NCBI RefSeq assembly: GCF_019457635.1
Contig: NZ_CP080412.1
Coordinates: 3,906,001 to 3,970,000 of the forward strand
DNA from: Shewanella mangrovisoli
GTDB lineage: Bacteria; Pseudomonadota; Gammaproteobacteria; Enterobacterales; Shewanellaceae
Direction of reading: 5' to 3'
Length of the DNA: 64,000 nucleotides
Shown here: one piece after another, positions 8,506 to 19,287 of the stretch
Numbering within the stretch: the first letter of the stretch is position 1
How the letters are laid out: every line of letters starts with the position of its first letter
Program-made: the position numbers and the translations under genes
The notes under the pieces: generated by a model
Seen by the model: only the letters and a program-made list of their open reading frames with translations
The model's database searches: none
What the model was told of the DNA's origin: nothing

Positions 8506-11500
8506 TTAGGTTAATTCCGCAAGCACTTCATCAATCAAATCCACTGCTTCATCAAACTGATACTGATTAATCATAGTCAGGGCTGGGCTGAGCTGCAGCC
8601 ATAACTTGCTACTCACCTGAGGTTTTAACGCATCGATTTGCGCCACCGCATCTGAGTCAGCATCCTCTAGGCTTTGTCGCAGCTGTTTTAAGGCGGTGAC
8701 TAGCGCCTCTGGCGAGAGTTGTTCGCTCGTCGATGTGGTCGACTCCTCAAACTGCGGCTTGACCCGCTCAATGGCATCACAAATCGACGCCACTAGCGCT
8801 TGGATTTGGTCTAACTCAGTTTGGTATTCGCTCTTCTCACTTAAGTGCAACTCTAGTTGGCGGGCTAATTCCACCAGCTTGCTAGAGCTTAAGTTGCCCG
8901 CGAGCCCCTTCAAGGTATGCGCCATGCGCACAGCATCGTCACGTTTGTCATTGGCGAGCGCTTTATTGATGAGATCCACCACATTACGCTGACTGGTAAC
9001 GAAACGATCGAAGATCCTTTGATACAAACGAGTAGAGTTTTGAACTAATTGTAAGCCCCTATCGATATCCAACTCAGGATGCTCGGGCCATTTCACCACA
9101 GATCCAGAATCTAAGTTGATAGGTTTAACCGGAATATCAACCAGTTGACTCGGCTCTGTGTTATCGACCAGCGACGCGCTGCCACCTAAATATTTCAACA
9201 GGGTTTGATACAGTAGATTGACCTCAATCGGCTTAGCGATATGGTCGTTCATTCCCGCTCTTAAACACATTTCCTTATCACCAGCCATCGCATTTGCTGT
9301 CATCGCGACCACGGGCAGCTCGGTGAGTTCGGGCCGCTTTCTGAGTGCCTGCGTGGCCTGATAACCGTCCATCACCGGCATTTGGCAGTCCATCAACACC
9401 AGATCGAAGCTCTGCTGCTCCAGCTTATCGAGCGCAATCTGGCCGTTAGTGGCGATGGATAAGATAATCCCCACTTGCTCTAAAAACTCGGTGGCCACCT
9501 CAAGGTTCATCTCATTGTCTTCCACCAAGAGAATACGCTTACCCTTAAGCGGCAATAACAGTTTAGGATCGATGCTCTCGCTCTGGCGTCTCACGGGGAG
9601 AACCCCCGCCCGGCCGAGGGAATTCATAATGCCGTCGAGCAACCTAGATGCACTAATGGGTTTACTGATATATCCGGCCAAGCCAAGTTCTTCAATTTGG
9701 CTTAAGAAGTCTTGGTTGGCGTGGGCCGACACCATCAAGATCCGCGGCGCTTTCTTCGCCTGCTGCTTGATTTGTTTAGCCGTTTCAATGCCATCGAGGT
9801 TTGGCATCTTCCAGTCGATCAGGGCAACGGCATATTCCTGCTGGATACAACGGGTCACAGCCTCTTCGCCGGAGCGCACCGTATCCCCCCTAAAGCCCAT
9901 GCTTTCTAAGGTGGTGCGCATAATGTCGCGGGCGGTGGCATTGTCATCGGCAACCAGAATCGGCATGCCTTCGAGCTCTTGGGCAACCGTTAGCTTTTGA
10001 CCACTGGAAATCTGCAACTTAACAGTAAAATAGAAGGTACTGCCGTGGCCGAACTGACTTTCAACCCCTATGGTGCCGCCCATCAGTTCGACGAGCTGTT
10101 TACAAATCGCCAGCCCTAAGCCCGTACCGCCGTACTTGCGTGTTGTAGAGGTGTCGGCCTGACTGAAGGATTTAAACAGTTTGGCCTGCTGATCTGCGGT
10201 TAAACCAATACCGCTGTCGCGCACACTAAAGCGCAGCACCACATCGTCATTTTGCTGCTCAACTAAGTTGAGCGATAACAAGACTTCACCACGCTCGGTA
10301 AACTTAATCGCGTTGTTCATCAAGTTGATCAGCACTTGCCCTAGGCGCAGCGAATCACCGAACAAGTGCCTAGGCACATTGGGCGCCACCGCAAACAGCA
10401 GTTCAAGTTGTTTATGGGCCGCCTTCTCGGAGAACATATCGCTGAGATCTTCCAGCATAGTATCGAGCTGGAAGGGCACAGATTCGATGTCTAACTTGCC
10501 GGCTTCAATTTTAGAGAAGTCGAGGATGTCATTAATGATGGAGAGTAAGGATTTTGAGGCGCGCTCAATTTTCTCCACATAGTTCTTCTGCTTCTTATCC
10601 AGCGCCGTCTGCAAACAAAGTTGCGACATACCGATAATGGCATTCATCGGCGTGCGGATTTCATGGGACATATTCGCGAGGAAATCGCCCTTAGCCTTAC
10701 TCGCCGCATCCGCCTCTTCTTTTGCCACTAACAGTTCGTCAGATAGCAGTTTCAGCTCTGTCATATCTACCATACTGACCACGGCCGATTCGAACTGCTT
10801 CTGGCTATCGAACAGTGCCGACACATTGACCGTCATCCACAGTGGCTCACCATTGGGGCGAATAAAGCTACGTTCACCGCGATAGTGGTCGACTTTACCT
10901 TCGGCCAATTCTCTAAACTGAGCCTTAGCGGTTTCTTTATCCTGCAGGCTTAAGACATCGAAAATAGGCACACCGCAGAGTGACTCTCGGGTCTGGCCCA
11001 TGTCTTCGCAATATTGGTCGTTACAGTCGAGGATCACGCCTTTGGCATCGACGTTCACAATGCCAATGGTCGAGCCATCAAATAGCGCCTTAAAGTGCGC
11101 CTCGCTGACCGCCAACTCTTCTTCAATGGCTTTACGCTCGGTAATATCCATCACGTAGCCATTCCAAATAATGGCGCCATCGTCGTTGTAGTGACCGCTC
11201 GCTCCCGCCTCCATCCAACGAATACTGCCGTTAGGATGGCGATAACGGAACTCACGCACCCATTGCAACTTGTCCTCACTCTTACCCGCTAAGGCACGCA
11301 CAACCTCGGGGCGTTCCTCATCAAATATCCGCTCGGCAATGATATTAAAGTCTTTCAGTAAATCTTCGCGGTGTAAGCCCAGCATATGAAATGCCGCGCC
11401 GGAGAGGAAAGTAAAGGTGCGATCCGCAGGAGAAACCCAGCGCAACTGATACACGGTACAAGGGATAGATTCGGTAATATTGGTGAGTTGCAAGCGCGAC

Positions 11501-13809
11501 GCCTCAAGCTCAACCATGGCCAGTTTGCTCTCGGTGATATCGTCAATACTGCCGTCAAACCACAGTGGGAATCCTTCTTCGGTATAACTCGCCTTGCCCT
11601 TTTCATGCACCCAGCGAATGCTGCCGTCACGATGTCGGATGCGGTATTCCACCTCAAAGGTTTCCTGCTGCGCCAGCGCCCTATCGATATGTTGATGGCA
11701 TAGCTCACGATCTTCTTCCACGATCAGCGAGGCAAAGGTGCGTTGGCGGTTTTCAATAAACTGGCTCGCCGCAAAACCCGTAATATCGGCAATGTTGTCG
11801 CTGACATATTCCATCACCCAGACATCGCCGATGCGCGTACGATAGACGGCGCCAGGAATATTGGTCACAAGGCCACGGAACCTTAGTTCACTGTCACGGA
11901 TTTTTTGCTCTACGGCTAACTTCTGGGTCATATCCCGAATCGATGCCGCCACTTGTCTGCGACCTTCATGATCGGCAGGTAAAATACTCAAGGCGATTTC
12001 GGCGACAAACTCCCCACCATCGGCTTTAAGCGCCCGCACATGGCGTGCATTGGCCATGGGGCGATCGCGGCCTTCACGCAAAAATTGCAGGCGGTCGCGG
12101 GCATGGTTGCTACGCATGGCTTCAGGCAAGAGTGACTCCACCTGTAGCCCCAACATGCTGTTGGCATCGTAACCAAAGAGAATTTGGCAGCGGGTATTAG
12201 TAAATACAATTGAGCCCATCTGATCGACGATCAGCATCGCCTCTGGCGCCGCTTCGAGTACGGCATTAGACCAAGTAGCAGCTGAGAACTGTTCGGTCAC
12301 ATCGGTGAATAACATCTCCACCGACATCAGCTCGCCCGTATCCGAAACCAAAGGCTGCATAAAGAGGTCGAGCATACGTGGGTGGCCACTCGCATCGAGC
12401 AGCTCGACCTGATGGGAAGGAACGTTCTCCCCCTTCAGGGCTAAATCCGTGTATTCCCAATTTTTTTCATTTAACGGATTGGCAGTAAACAGTCTTTGAT
12501 ACTTACGCTTGAGTAGCTCAGGTGACATGCCCAAGACCTTAGTGACGCCCTCACTCACCTGCGCCAACTGGCCTGAAGGGTCGAGCGAACAATAGAAGGA
12601 CTTATCACTCATGCCATCGATCAGCCGCGCGAAACGGTTACCGCGGGAGTCTAAAATCGCCTGCTCACGCTCGGCGAGGAGTTCCGCCATCTGGTTAAAG
12701 GTGCTGCTTAAGGTAACTATCTCACTCACCGCGCCTTTGGGGATCGCCAATTGCTGGGCTTTACCCTGACCGAAAGCCAAAATGCCCGACTCCAGCGCCT
12801 CAAGCGGCCGAGTCAAACGTTTAGCGGCGATGTAGCAAGTGAGTAATAACAATAGGGTTAATAAACTGAGGTTGAGCACCACGGATGCCACATCATCCAG
12901 CAGCGTTGCAAACAGCTGATGTTCGGGCACCATGACAATGACGCGCCATTTGAGCTTAGCGACCGAAGCAACACTGGCGAGATACACAGTGCTCTTATCA
13001 TCGATAAAGCGCGCTTGTCCATTTAGCCCCTTATCCAATAATGCCCAAAAGTCACTGTTTCGACGGGTATTTCTATCGAGCCATTCGGCGGAGGTCACGG
13101 CGAGCACTTTCTCTTTATCGCTGTGGAAGATCAGCCGCCCTTGATCATCGAGTACCACTAATTGGCTTGGCTGCACACCCAGTTGTTCAGGCAATTTATC
13201 GAGCGCCAAATCGACGGTCGCCACCCCAAAGTAATCATTTTCAGGGCCAAAAGGCACCGAATAAGTCACCATCAAAGTGTTTCCTGCGCCCTCATCAAAA
13301 TAAGCCTTAGACCAATAGCCTCCGGGTTGATTAATGGCCTTTGACCACCAATCCCAAGAGCCATCGGTATAGTCATAACCCTCGGCGCCAATATCTAGAT
13401 AATGGAAGTTGTTGCCATCGCGGTAAACATAGGGGAAAAAGAGTTTTTTATCGGGGAAGGTATAAGGTTTAAACGCAACGGCTGAGCCATAAAAATCGGG
13501 ATTGCGTTCGATGCGATTAGTGAGTACCCGTTTGATTTTCTCACTATCATTAATGCCCTCCTTATTGGAGATAAACCCAATAAAATCGGCAACACCTTGC
13601 GTATTCGCCTGTGCATGTTCGAGTAGCAACTGTAGGCGATAGGCGGAATGATTCGACTCCTGGGCTAAGGAATCGTATAGCTTTCGCTCGGCAGAAAGAT
13701 AATTAAACCAAGCATTAATGCCGTAAACGGCCGTCATGATAAGAATTAAAGGCAGCGCAATATGGGATAGAATTTTGCTGCGGAAGGTACGAAGTTTACT
13801 TTTATCCAT
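8506..13809 (-). CDS. Hybrid sensor histidine kinase: dCache, HAMP, five PAS, two receivers, HPt
   Basis: 1767 residues, a phosphorelay in one chain. In order: TM1 (about 13-33), a periplasmic dCache sensor (about 40-300), TM2 (about 305-328, [13 protein letters not shown]), HAMP, roughly five PAS/PAC units (about 390-1030), HisKA with H1049 ([13 protein letters not shown]), HATPase with N and G boxes (GTGLGLAI), receiver 1 with D1332 ([13 protein letters not shown]), receiver 2 with D1474 ([13 protein letters not shown]) and a C-terminal HPt with H1631 ([12 protein letters not shown]). The dCache domain suggests a small-molecule ligand. The HPt could hand phosphate to the following HD-GYP regulator and so lower c-di-GMP. 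Ligand and phosphotransfer target are inferred. Confidence 0.95.
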   Translation of the reverse strand: MDKSKLRTFRSKILSHIALPLILIMTAVYGINAWFNYLSAERKLYDSLAQESNHSAYRLQLLLEHAQANTQGVADFIGFISNKEGINDSEKIKRVLTNRIERNPDFYGSAVAFKPYTFPDKKLFFPYVYRDGNNFHYLDIGAEGYDYTDGSWDWWSKAINQPGGYWSKAYFDEGAGNTLMVTYSVPFGPENDYFGVATVDLALDKLPEQLGVQPSQLVVLDDQGRLIFHSDKEKVLAVTSAEWLDRNTRRNSDFWALLDKGLNGQARFIDDKSTVYLASVASVAKLKWRVIVMVPEHQLFATLLDDVASVVLNLSLLTLLLLLTCYIAAKRLTRPLEALESGILAFGQGKAQQLAIPKGAVSEIVTLSSTFNQMAELLAEREQAILDSRGNRFARLIDGMSDKSFYCSLDPSGQLAQVSEGVTKVLGMSPELLKRKYQRLFTANPLNEKNWEYTDLALKGENVPSHQVELLDASGHPRMLDLFMQPLVSDTGELMSVEMLFTDVTEQFSAATWSNAVLEAAPEAMLIVDQMGSIVFTNTRCQILFGYDANSMLGLQVESLLPEAMRSNHARDRLQFLREGRDRPMANARHVRALKADGGEFVAEIALSILPADHEGRRQVAASIRDMTQKLAVEQKIRDSELRFRGLVTNIPGAVYRTRIGDVWVMEYVSDNIADITGFAASQFIENRQRTFASLIVEEDRELCHQHIDRALAQQETFEVEYRIRHRDGSIRWVHEKGKASYTEEGFPLWFDGSIDDITESKLAMVELEASRLQLTNITESIPCTVYQLRWVSPADRTFTFLSGAAFHMLGLHREDLLKDFNIIAERIFDEERPEVVRALAGKSEDKLQWVREFRYRHPNGSIRWMEAGASGHYNDDGAIIWNGYVMDITERKAIEEELAVSEAHFKALFDGSTIGIVNVDAKGVILDCNDQYCEDMGQTRESLCGVPIFDVLSLQDKETAKAQFRELAEGKVDHYRGERSFIRPNGEPLWMTVNVSALFDSQKQFESAVVSMVDMTELKLLSDELLVAKEEADAASKAKGDFLANMSHEIRTPMNAIIGMSQLCLQTALDKKQKNYVEKIERASKSLLSIINDILDFSKIEAGKLDIESVPFQLDTMLEDLSDMFSEKAAHKQLELLFAVAPNVPRHLFGDSLRLGQVLINLMNNAIKFTERGEVLLSLNLVEQQNDDVVLRFSVRDSGIGLTADQQAKLFKSFSQADTSTTRKYGGTGLGLAICKQLVELMGGTIGVESQFGHGSTFYFTVKLQISSGQKLTVAQELEGMPILVADDNATARDIMRTTLESMGFRGDTVRSGEEAVTRCIQQEYAVALIDWKMPNLDGIETAKQIKQQAKKAPRILMVSAHANQDFLSQIEELGLAGYISKPISASRLLDGIMNSLGRAGVLPVRRQSESIDPKLLLPLKGKRILLVEDNEMNLEVATEFLEQVGIILSIATNGQIALDKLEQQSFDLVLMDCQMPVMDGYQATQALRKRPELTELPVVAMTANAMAGDKEMCLRAGMNDHIAKPIEVNLLYQTLLKYLGGSASLVDNTEPSQLVDIPVKPINLDSGSVVKWPEHPELDIDRGLQLVQNSTRLYQRIFDRFVTSQRNVVDLINKALANDKRDDAVRMAHTLKGLAGNLSSSKLVELARQLELHLSEKSEYQTELDQIQALVASICDAIERVKPQFEESTTSTSEQLSPEALVTALKQLRQSLEDADSDAVAQIDALKPQVSSKLWLQLSPALTMINQYQFDEAVDLIDEVLAELT

Positions 13810-13937
13810 GGCGTCGCCTCAAAGCCCCCGTTTCTAATCCACCCATTTTTGGGTAGCCCTTATAAAGTAAACGAAGAACCTTGTGGCGACAATCTTAAAG
13901 TTAAAATAATGTGAACTAATATATTGTTTTCACAACA

Positions 13938-15296
13938 TTAATAAATTGGGTCTAATGTACGGTTTGAGAGTGTCCGAACAAAATAGCTTTGGGTTTCGGC
14001 AATAATGACGTGCCTTAATCCAATAATCGCAATCAGGTTCGGTATCGCCATTAAACCGTTTACCGTATCGGCCAATAGCCAGATCACATCCAGCTTGATA
14101 AAGGCGCCGACCGCAATCAGACCTAAAAACAGCATTTGATAGGCACGCAGTCCACGTTCGCCGACTAAATAGTACCAGCAGCGTTCGCCATAGTAGTGCC
14201 AGCCTAAAATGGTGGTGAATGCAAAGCAGACTAAGGCGATAGTCACTAAATACTGACCTATAGCCGCCGAGCCGCCTAGGCTGAAGGCCGCGCTGGTCAT
14301 GGCTGCGCCGGCGGTATCACCGCTCCAGACTCCGGTGATAATCAATACCAGTCCCGTCATAGTGCAGATGATGATGGTATCGAAAAATGTGCCCGTCATG
14401 CTGACTAAACCCTGCTCGACTGGCTCATTGGTTTTCGCCGCCGCGGCGGCAATTGGCGCGCTACCGAGGCCAGACTCGTTCGAAAACACCCCGCGGGCAA
14501 TCCCCATTTGAATCGCCTGCGCCACAGTTGCCCCTAAGAAGCCGCCCGCCGCCGAAACAGGCGTAAAGGCCGACTCCACCACTAACTGCAAGGCGGGTAA
14601 AATCGATTCGGCAAAACTCACTAGAATCCACACACAAGCCAGCACATACCCAATCGACATCGCTGGCACTAACTTTTGCGCCACGTTGGAAATACGCTTC
14701 ACCCCACCTAAGGTCACCGCCGCAACTAACAGGGTGAGCACCAGTGCCGTCGCCCAAGTGGGTACCTCAAAGGCAATGGTCAGGGCATCGCTAATTGCAT
14801 TCACTTGGGCAAAAGTACCAATCCCAAAGAACGCCACCCCCACGCCAAACAGGGCAAACAACTTCGCCATCCAATGTAGGCCCAGCCCCCGCTCGATGTA
14901 GTACATGGGGCCGCCTGCAATTTGCCCGCGCGCATCGGTGGTGCGATATTTTACCGCCAACATACATTCGGCATACTTGGTCGCCATGCCGAAGAAGGCC
15001 GCCAGCCACATCCAAAATAATGCTCCAGGGCCGCCCATCTTAATCGCGGTTGCCACCCCAACAATATTGCCTGTCCCTATGGTGGCCGACAGCGCCGTAC
15101 ACAAGGCGGCGAAGGAAGAGAGATCCCCATGTCCTTTGGCGGGTTTAAATAATAAGCCGAGGGCCATTGGCAAACGAAACACTTGGATAAGCCGCAAACG
15201 TAAGGTGAGATAGATGCCCGTCCCCACGAGTAAACACAGGGTAACGGGTCCCCAAACGATACCGTTCAGGCTGCTGAGTAAAGCTTGAAAACTCAT
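13938..15296 (-). CDS. Alanine/glycine:cation symporter (AGCS family)
   Basis: 452 residues from ATG at 15296 (MSFQALLSSLNGIVWGP); an AGGA ribosome binding site 7 nt upstream fixes this start, and an in-frame TTG 12 nt upstream overlaps that site. Inner membrane Na/H-coupled importer of alanine or glycine, with about ten membrane segments. Family signatures are FAALCTALSATIGTGNIVGVA near the N-terminus, GGPGALFWMW, GGPMYYIERG, and AIQMGIARGVFSNESGLGSA. The upstream leader contains a tandem glycine riboswitch, which argues that glycine is a physiological substrate. Confidence 0.95.
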   Translation of the reverse strand: MSFQALLSSLNGIVWGPVTLCLLVGTGIYLTLRLRLIQVFRLPMALGLLFKPAKGHGDLSSFAALCTALSATIGTGNIVGVATAIKMGGPGALFWMWLAAFFGMATKYAECMLAVKYRTTDARGQIAGGPMYYIERGLGLHWMAKLFALFGVGVAFFGIGTFAQVNAISDALTIAFEVPTWATALVLTLLVAAVTLGGVKRISNVAQKLVPAMSIGYVLACVWILVSFAESILPALQLVVESAFTPVSAAGGFLGATVAQAIQMGIARGVFSNESGLGSAPIAAAAAKTNEPVEQGLVSMTGTFFDTIIICTMTGLVLIITGVWSGDTAGAAMTSAAFSLGGSAAIGQYLVTIALVCFAFTTILGWHYYGERCWYYLVGERGLRAYQMLFLGLIAVGAFIKLDVIWLLADTVNGLMAIPNLIAIIGLRHVIIAETQSYFVRTLSNRTLDPIY

Positions 15297-15450
15297 GATA
15301 TTCCTCAATTATTAAACAACTAAATTAATAAAGGAGGAGGAAAAGAAATGGCTGTGACACACCGCTGCCAGCCTAAAGAAAGACTATCACCCAGCCAATA
15401 AAGGCAGGGAAAGCGTCCAAAAGACAAACGACAGGGACCGTGCAGTCATC
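15297..15450 (-). promoter_or_regulatory. Expression platform between glycine aptamers and the symporter start
   Basis: About 150 nt of leader. On the minus strand a weak GGCTG...CAGCC stem is followed by a T/C-rich stretch (TTTCTTTTCC), which could be a riboswitch-controlled terminator. The ribosome binding site of the symporter is at its end. The switching mechanism is not decidable by eye. Confidence 0.45.
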
Positions 15451-15682
15451 CTCTCCTCTGTCCTTTTGCCTGAGCGTTTCGCAGAATGCACCCATCGACG
15501 CACCTACTTTCGCCTTCGGCGCCACCTATTATCGCGACTTAACGCAATCGGTAGTCTCTCCAGAGGCTCGTCCAGTAACAGTCCATGCCTTGCGGCACCT
15601 GAAAGAGTGCTTTGGTTCGGGACACATCCCAAAACAAAGTTGCCTCGTCGGTGTGGGGTTAATTCCCCACTCTCCTGCTACC
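15451..15682 (-). ncRNA. Tandem glycine riboswitch (two aptamers)
   Basis: Minus-strand leader of the AGCS symporter. Aptamer 2 (about 15451-15568) has the classic conserved parts: CTCTGGAGAG, then GGCGCCGAAGGCGAAAG, then CTCAGGCAAAAGGACAGAG. Aptamer 1 (about 15569-15682) has GCAGGAGAG, ACCGACGAGGCAA and a diverged TTTCAGG...GGACTG end with an extra GC stem. Tandem glycine aptamers in front of glycine/alanine transporters are known in Vibrio and Shewanella and usually lower transporter expression when glycine is high. Boundaries are approximate. Confidence 0.93.
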
Positions 15683-15699
15683 TTCATCCGAACGGATTG

Positions 15700-15727
15700 T
15701 TAAATCGATAGTCCGCTATCGATTTAA
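15700..15727. repeat. Perfect 12-bp palindrome upstream of the glycine riboswitch
   Basis: TTAAATCGATAG (15700-15711) and CTATCGATTTAA (15716-15727) are exact complements with a TCCG loop. It sits just upstream of aptamer 1 in the probable promoter region of the symporter transcript. There is no T-tract on either side. It could be an operator or a stable RNA hairpin. Confidence 0.5.
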
Positions 15728-15941
15728 CAGGGCGCACAGCATGCAACAAACACAAAAATAGCTCAAGCCCATTCGCTCACAGAATTGGGTTCTAAAACCA
15801 CAATTGCAGAAAATTTAAACAGCATAAAACCTAAGTCTGAATCCATGCAAAGTGAACCTTAAGGACCAAATAGCAGTATCTATCAGAAGATAAAATGTTT
15901 TATCTTTAGTCGGGCTAAATGTTGCCAGAGTGGAAGGATAA

Positions 15942-16613
15942 ATGTCAGAAGTAGCCAAACTTATCCAAGTGAGTAAAAGTTTTCGCGATGGCGAGCAGCG
16001 CCATACCGTACTGCAAGCCGTCGATTTAACCTTACATCGCGGCGAGACCATCGCACTCACGGGCCCCAGCGGCAGCGGCAAAAGCACACTGTTAAATTTG
16101 ATCGCAGGCTTTGAAACACCAGACAGCGGCCAGATAGTGCTGAATCATCAACCCACCCAAGAATGGCAAGACAAACACTGGAGCGAGTTCCGACGCAGCC
16201 ACTTAGGCGTCGTGTTTCAACAATTTAATCTACTGACGCCACTCAATGTAAGAAACAACATAGGTTTTTCACTCAATCTCAATGGCGCCAGTTGGAATCC
16301 TTGGTGCGATTATCTCGTCGACAAATTGGGGCTGGCTTCGCTACTCAATCGGCAGGTCGAGGCACTTTCAGGCGGGCAACAGCAAAGGGTCGCTATCGCC
16401 AGAGCCTTAGCCCACAATCCGAGTTTACTGCTGGCCGACGAACCCACAGGCAATCTCGATGATGAATCGGGTAAACAGGTGATGTCACTGCTGTGCGAAC
16501 TGGCCAAAGAAAGCCAAACCAGCATACTCATGGTCACCCACAGTGAAGAATGCGCCGCCTTTATGCACAAACGCTGGCATCTTTCCCACGCCGCTGTGTC
16601 TATCTCCGGTTAA
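15942..16613 (+). CDS. ABC transporter ATP-binding protein (AttE/LolD-like)
   Basis: 223 residues, an ATPase of the MacB/LolD class that energises an FtsX-type permease. Walker A GPSGSGKST, Q-loop (VFQQFNLL), signature LSGGQQQR, Walker B LLLADEPTGNLD and the switch His (MVTHSEE) are intact. AAGGA lies just before the ATG. The next gene begins 5 bp after the stop, and the set ATPase, double permease, lipocalin-like lipoprotein corresponds to the AttE, AttFG, AttH arrangement. The substrate of this system is not known; such exporters usually handle peptides, lipids or lipoproteins. Confidence 0.92.
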   Translation: MSEVAKLIQVSKSFRDGEQRHTVLQAVDLTLHRGETIALTGPSGSGKSTLLNLIAGFETPDSGQIVLNHQPTQEWQDKHWSEFRRSHLGVVFQQFNLLTPLNVRNNIGFSLNLNGASWNPWCDYLVDKLGLASLLNRQVEALSGGQQQRVAIARALAHNPSLLLADEPTGNLDDESGKQVMSLLCELAKESQTSILMVTHSEECAAFMHKRWHLSHAAVSISG

Positions 16614-16617
16614 CTCG

Positions 16618-19287
16618 ATGATGAGTCCAGCATTAACCCCTAAAGCCAATCACAGCCAAACCCCAAGCAGAAATCGCCCATGGCTGCGGATCTATTGGGT
16701 ATTAAGGGTCTTTCTCGCCCACTATCGCCACGCGCCGCTGCAAGCGGGCGCCATTTTGCTTGGGCTTGCCCTCGCCGTGACTTTACTTATCGGGGTTAAA
16801 GCCACCAATGATAATGCAATTCGTAGCTACAGTGAGGCCACTGAGCTCTTGAGCCAGCGGGCCGATGTGCTCCTCAGCGCGCCCATTGGCCAAGAAACCC
16901 TCGACGAATCCGTGTATTTCAGCCTACGCCAAGCGGGCATAAGCCAAAGCCTTGCGGTTGTCAGTGGCAGAGTGGCGGGCCTGAACGGTCAGTTTTGGCA
17001 AATTGAAGGCAGCGATATCGTCGCCGCGTTGACGGCGAGCCTAAGCACAAAAGAGGGGCAAAAACACGACACAAGCACAAAGCAAGAAGCCAATCCAAGG
17101 ATGTCGATGGGAGCGCTACCGCTCGCCGATTTAATGAGCGGCGAGCCGATAGTGGTCATGAGCCAGAGCCTTGCCAATAAAATCGCACCCAATGGCCAAC
17201 TCGCCCTCGCGCCCGCTTCTTTTGCGCCCGACAAGCTTAAGGTCATTAGTATCGACGATAGCTGGGGACTGGGCAGTGCAATTCTGACCGATATTTCCCT
17301 CGCCCAAAGCTTACTCGGAATGCAAGGCAAACTCAGCTATATAGCCCTATTCAGTGACAGGGATAAGCTCCCTGCCTTAAAGCAGCAGCTCGATACCCAA
17401 GGGATTACGCCGCTTCGCGCCAGTTACAGTCAACAGGATCAAGGCCAAGCCTTGATGGCGCTTACCCGCAGTTTTCATTTAAACCTCAATGCGATGAGCA
17501 TGTTAGCCTTTGTGGTCGGGCTGTTTATTGCCTATAACGGCGTGCGTTACAGCCTGATGAAACGCCAACGTCTATTAATCCAATTGCTGCAACAGGGCCT
17601 AGCACGGCGCGAAGTCATGCTGGCCCTACTTGGCGAGTTGCTGCTGTTGGTAGTGTTAGGCTCGCTAATGGGATTTATCTTAGGATTACAGCTCAGTCAC
17701 TGGTTGCAACCTATGGTCGCTATGACCTTAGAGCAGCTCTACGGTGCCCACTTATTGCCGGGAATTTGGCAATGGCGTTGGTTGGCCGAGGCGATAGCCC
17801 TCACCTTAGTTGCCGCCTTAGCCGCCTGTTTACCCTTGTATTTTGACTTAACCCGCCAATCCCTCGCCCAAGGTGCTAATCGTTATCAACAAACGCAGGC
17901 CCACAACAAAACCCATGGCAGGCAATTTATCTTAGCCTGCGGCCTGCTCACGCTCGCCACAATACTCATGCCCTTCAGCCAAAGCTATAACACCAGTTTG
18001 GTATTGTTGGGCATGGTCGCCGTCGCGATTCCATTGTTATTACCACAAGTATTGCATTGGGGCGTTAGCTTACTTTTGCCATTGACTCGCCCCGGACTTA
18101 AGCACTATCTCCTCGCCGAAACCCGCGAACTTATCGCGCCATTGTCCCTTGCTATGATGGCGATACTGCTGGCACTGAGTGCCAATGTGTCGATGAACAC
18201 CTTGGTAGGCAGCTTCGAGCAAACCTTAAGAAGCTGGTTAGAAACCCGCCTGCATGCCGATTTATACCTGCGCCCCAGCGCTAACCATATGGCCGAAGTG
18301 CGTGATAAGTTGCGCCAAGATCCTCGCCTGAGTGGCCTGTATCAGCAATGGCAAGTGGAGGCGGAAGTCTCTAACCAAGGGGCGGCGCAAACCATACCCG
18401 TCAACCTGATTAGCCGCGATGATGCATCGATTCAACACACCAGCACGATCAAAGAAAGCTTGCCGGATCTCTGGCAAACCTACTTTGACGGACATTACGT
18501 GTTAGTCAGCGAACCCATGGCCATTAAGTATCAGCTGCAACTCGGGGATACTGTGGCGTTAAACGTGCTGGACAAAACCGCCAACAATCCCGTGGTAATT
18601 GCGGGGATTTATTACGACCACGGCAATACCCGCAATGAGCTCATCATCAGCCATAAGCTGTGGCGACAGGCGCAGCTACCCGTGTTACCCATTAGCCTTG
18701 CGGCCAGTTTCCACTCTGTCGAGCCGGGAGTTCAAACCACAGCGACTCAGCGCAAACTCAGCGAGGCAGAGCTAGATGAGCTGCAAGGGCAATTGGCCGT
18801 TACATTGGGCTTAGCACAGGCGCAAATTTACAGCCAAGCCAAGATCAAGGCTCAGGCCATTGCCATGTTTAAACGCACCTTCTCAATCACCTTAGTGCTC
18901 AATAGCTTAACTTTGCTGGTGGCGGCCATAGGGCTATTTAGCGCCTGCTTGATGTTAACTCAATCCCGGCAAGCGCCATTGGCGAGGCTGTATTCCCTCG
19001 GGGTGAGTCGCAGTAAGCTGCGGACTATGGTGTTCAGCCAAATGCTGCTGGTCGTGGTCATCACTTGCCTGATGGCCATGCCCACGGGCGCACTGCTCGG
19101 ATATTTATTGATTGATAAAATCACCCTGCAGGCCTTCGGCTGGACAATCAAGATGATCTGGGATTGGTTTGCCTATGGAAAAGCCATCCTCATTGCCTTA
19201 GTGACCTGCACCTTAGCCGTACTCTTACCGCTTTACTGGCAAACCCGCAGGCCCTTAATCGCCAGTTTGCAGCAGGAAACCCTATGA
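16618..19287 (+). CDS. FtsX-family ABC transporter permease (AttF-AttG type fusion)
   Basis: 889 residues from ATG at 16618 (a second ATG follows directly); the open frame extends 75 bp upstream only inside the ATPase gene. A TM near residues 38-60, a large periplasmic domain, three TMs (about 295-420), more TMs in the centre (about 445-560), a second periplasmic domain, and three C-terminal TMs (about 765-880). This is two FtsX-like halves in one chain, matching an AttF-AttG fusion. It partners the ATPase just upstream; its stop overlaps the next start (ATGA). Hydrophobic segments were judged by eye. Confidence 0.88.
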   Translation: MMSPALTPKANHSQTPSRNRPWLRIYWVLRVFLAHYRHAPLQAGAILLGLALAVTLLIGVKATNDNAIRSYSEATELLSQRADVLLSAPIGQETLDESVYFSLRQAGISQSLAVVSGRVAGLNGQFWQIEGSDIVAALTASLSTKEGQKHDTSTKQEANPRMSMGALPLADLMSGEPIVVMSQSLANKIAPNGQLALAPASFAPDKLKVISIDDSWGLGSAILTDISLAQSLLGMQGKLSYIALFSDRDKLPALKQQLDTQGITPLRASYSQQDQGQALMALTRSFHLNLNAMSMLAFVVGLFIAYNGVRYSLMKRQRLLIQLLQQGLARREVMLALLGELLLLVVLGSLMGFILGLQLSHWLQPMVAMTLEQLYGAHLLPGIWQWRWLAEAIALTLVAALAACLPLYFDLTRQSLAQGANRYQQTQAHNKTHGRQFILACGLLTLATILMPFSQSYNTSLVLLGMVAVAIPLLLPQVLHWGVSLLLPLTRPGLKHYLLAETRELIAPLSLAMMAILLALSANVSMNTLVGSFEQTLRSWLETRLHADLYLRPSANHMAEVRDKLRQDPRLSGLYQQWQVEAEVSNQGAAQTIPVNLISRDDASIQHTSTIKESLPDLWQTYFDGHYVLVSEPMAIKYQLQLGDTVALNVLDKTANNPVVIAGIYYDHGNTRNELIISHKLWRQAQLPVLPISLAASFHSVEPGVQTTATQRKLSEAELDELQGQLAVTLGLAQAQIYSQAKIKAQAIAMFKRTFSITLVLNSLTLLVAAIGLFSACLMLTQSRQAPLARLYSLGVSRSKLRTMVFSQMLLVVVITCLMAMPTGALLGYLLIDKITLQAFGWTIKMIWDWFAYGKAILIALVTCTLAVLLPLYWQTRRPLIASLQQETL

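Noticed and set aside
15330..15345. AGGAGGAGG on the plus strand as a ribosome binding site
   Set aside because: No start codon and frame follow; it is the complement of the T/C-rich part of the symporter leader.
16543..16617. N-terminal extension of the ABC permease
   Set aside because: It lies inside the ATPase gene; ATG at 16618 follows that stop by 5 bp and gives a normal N-terminus.
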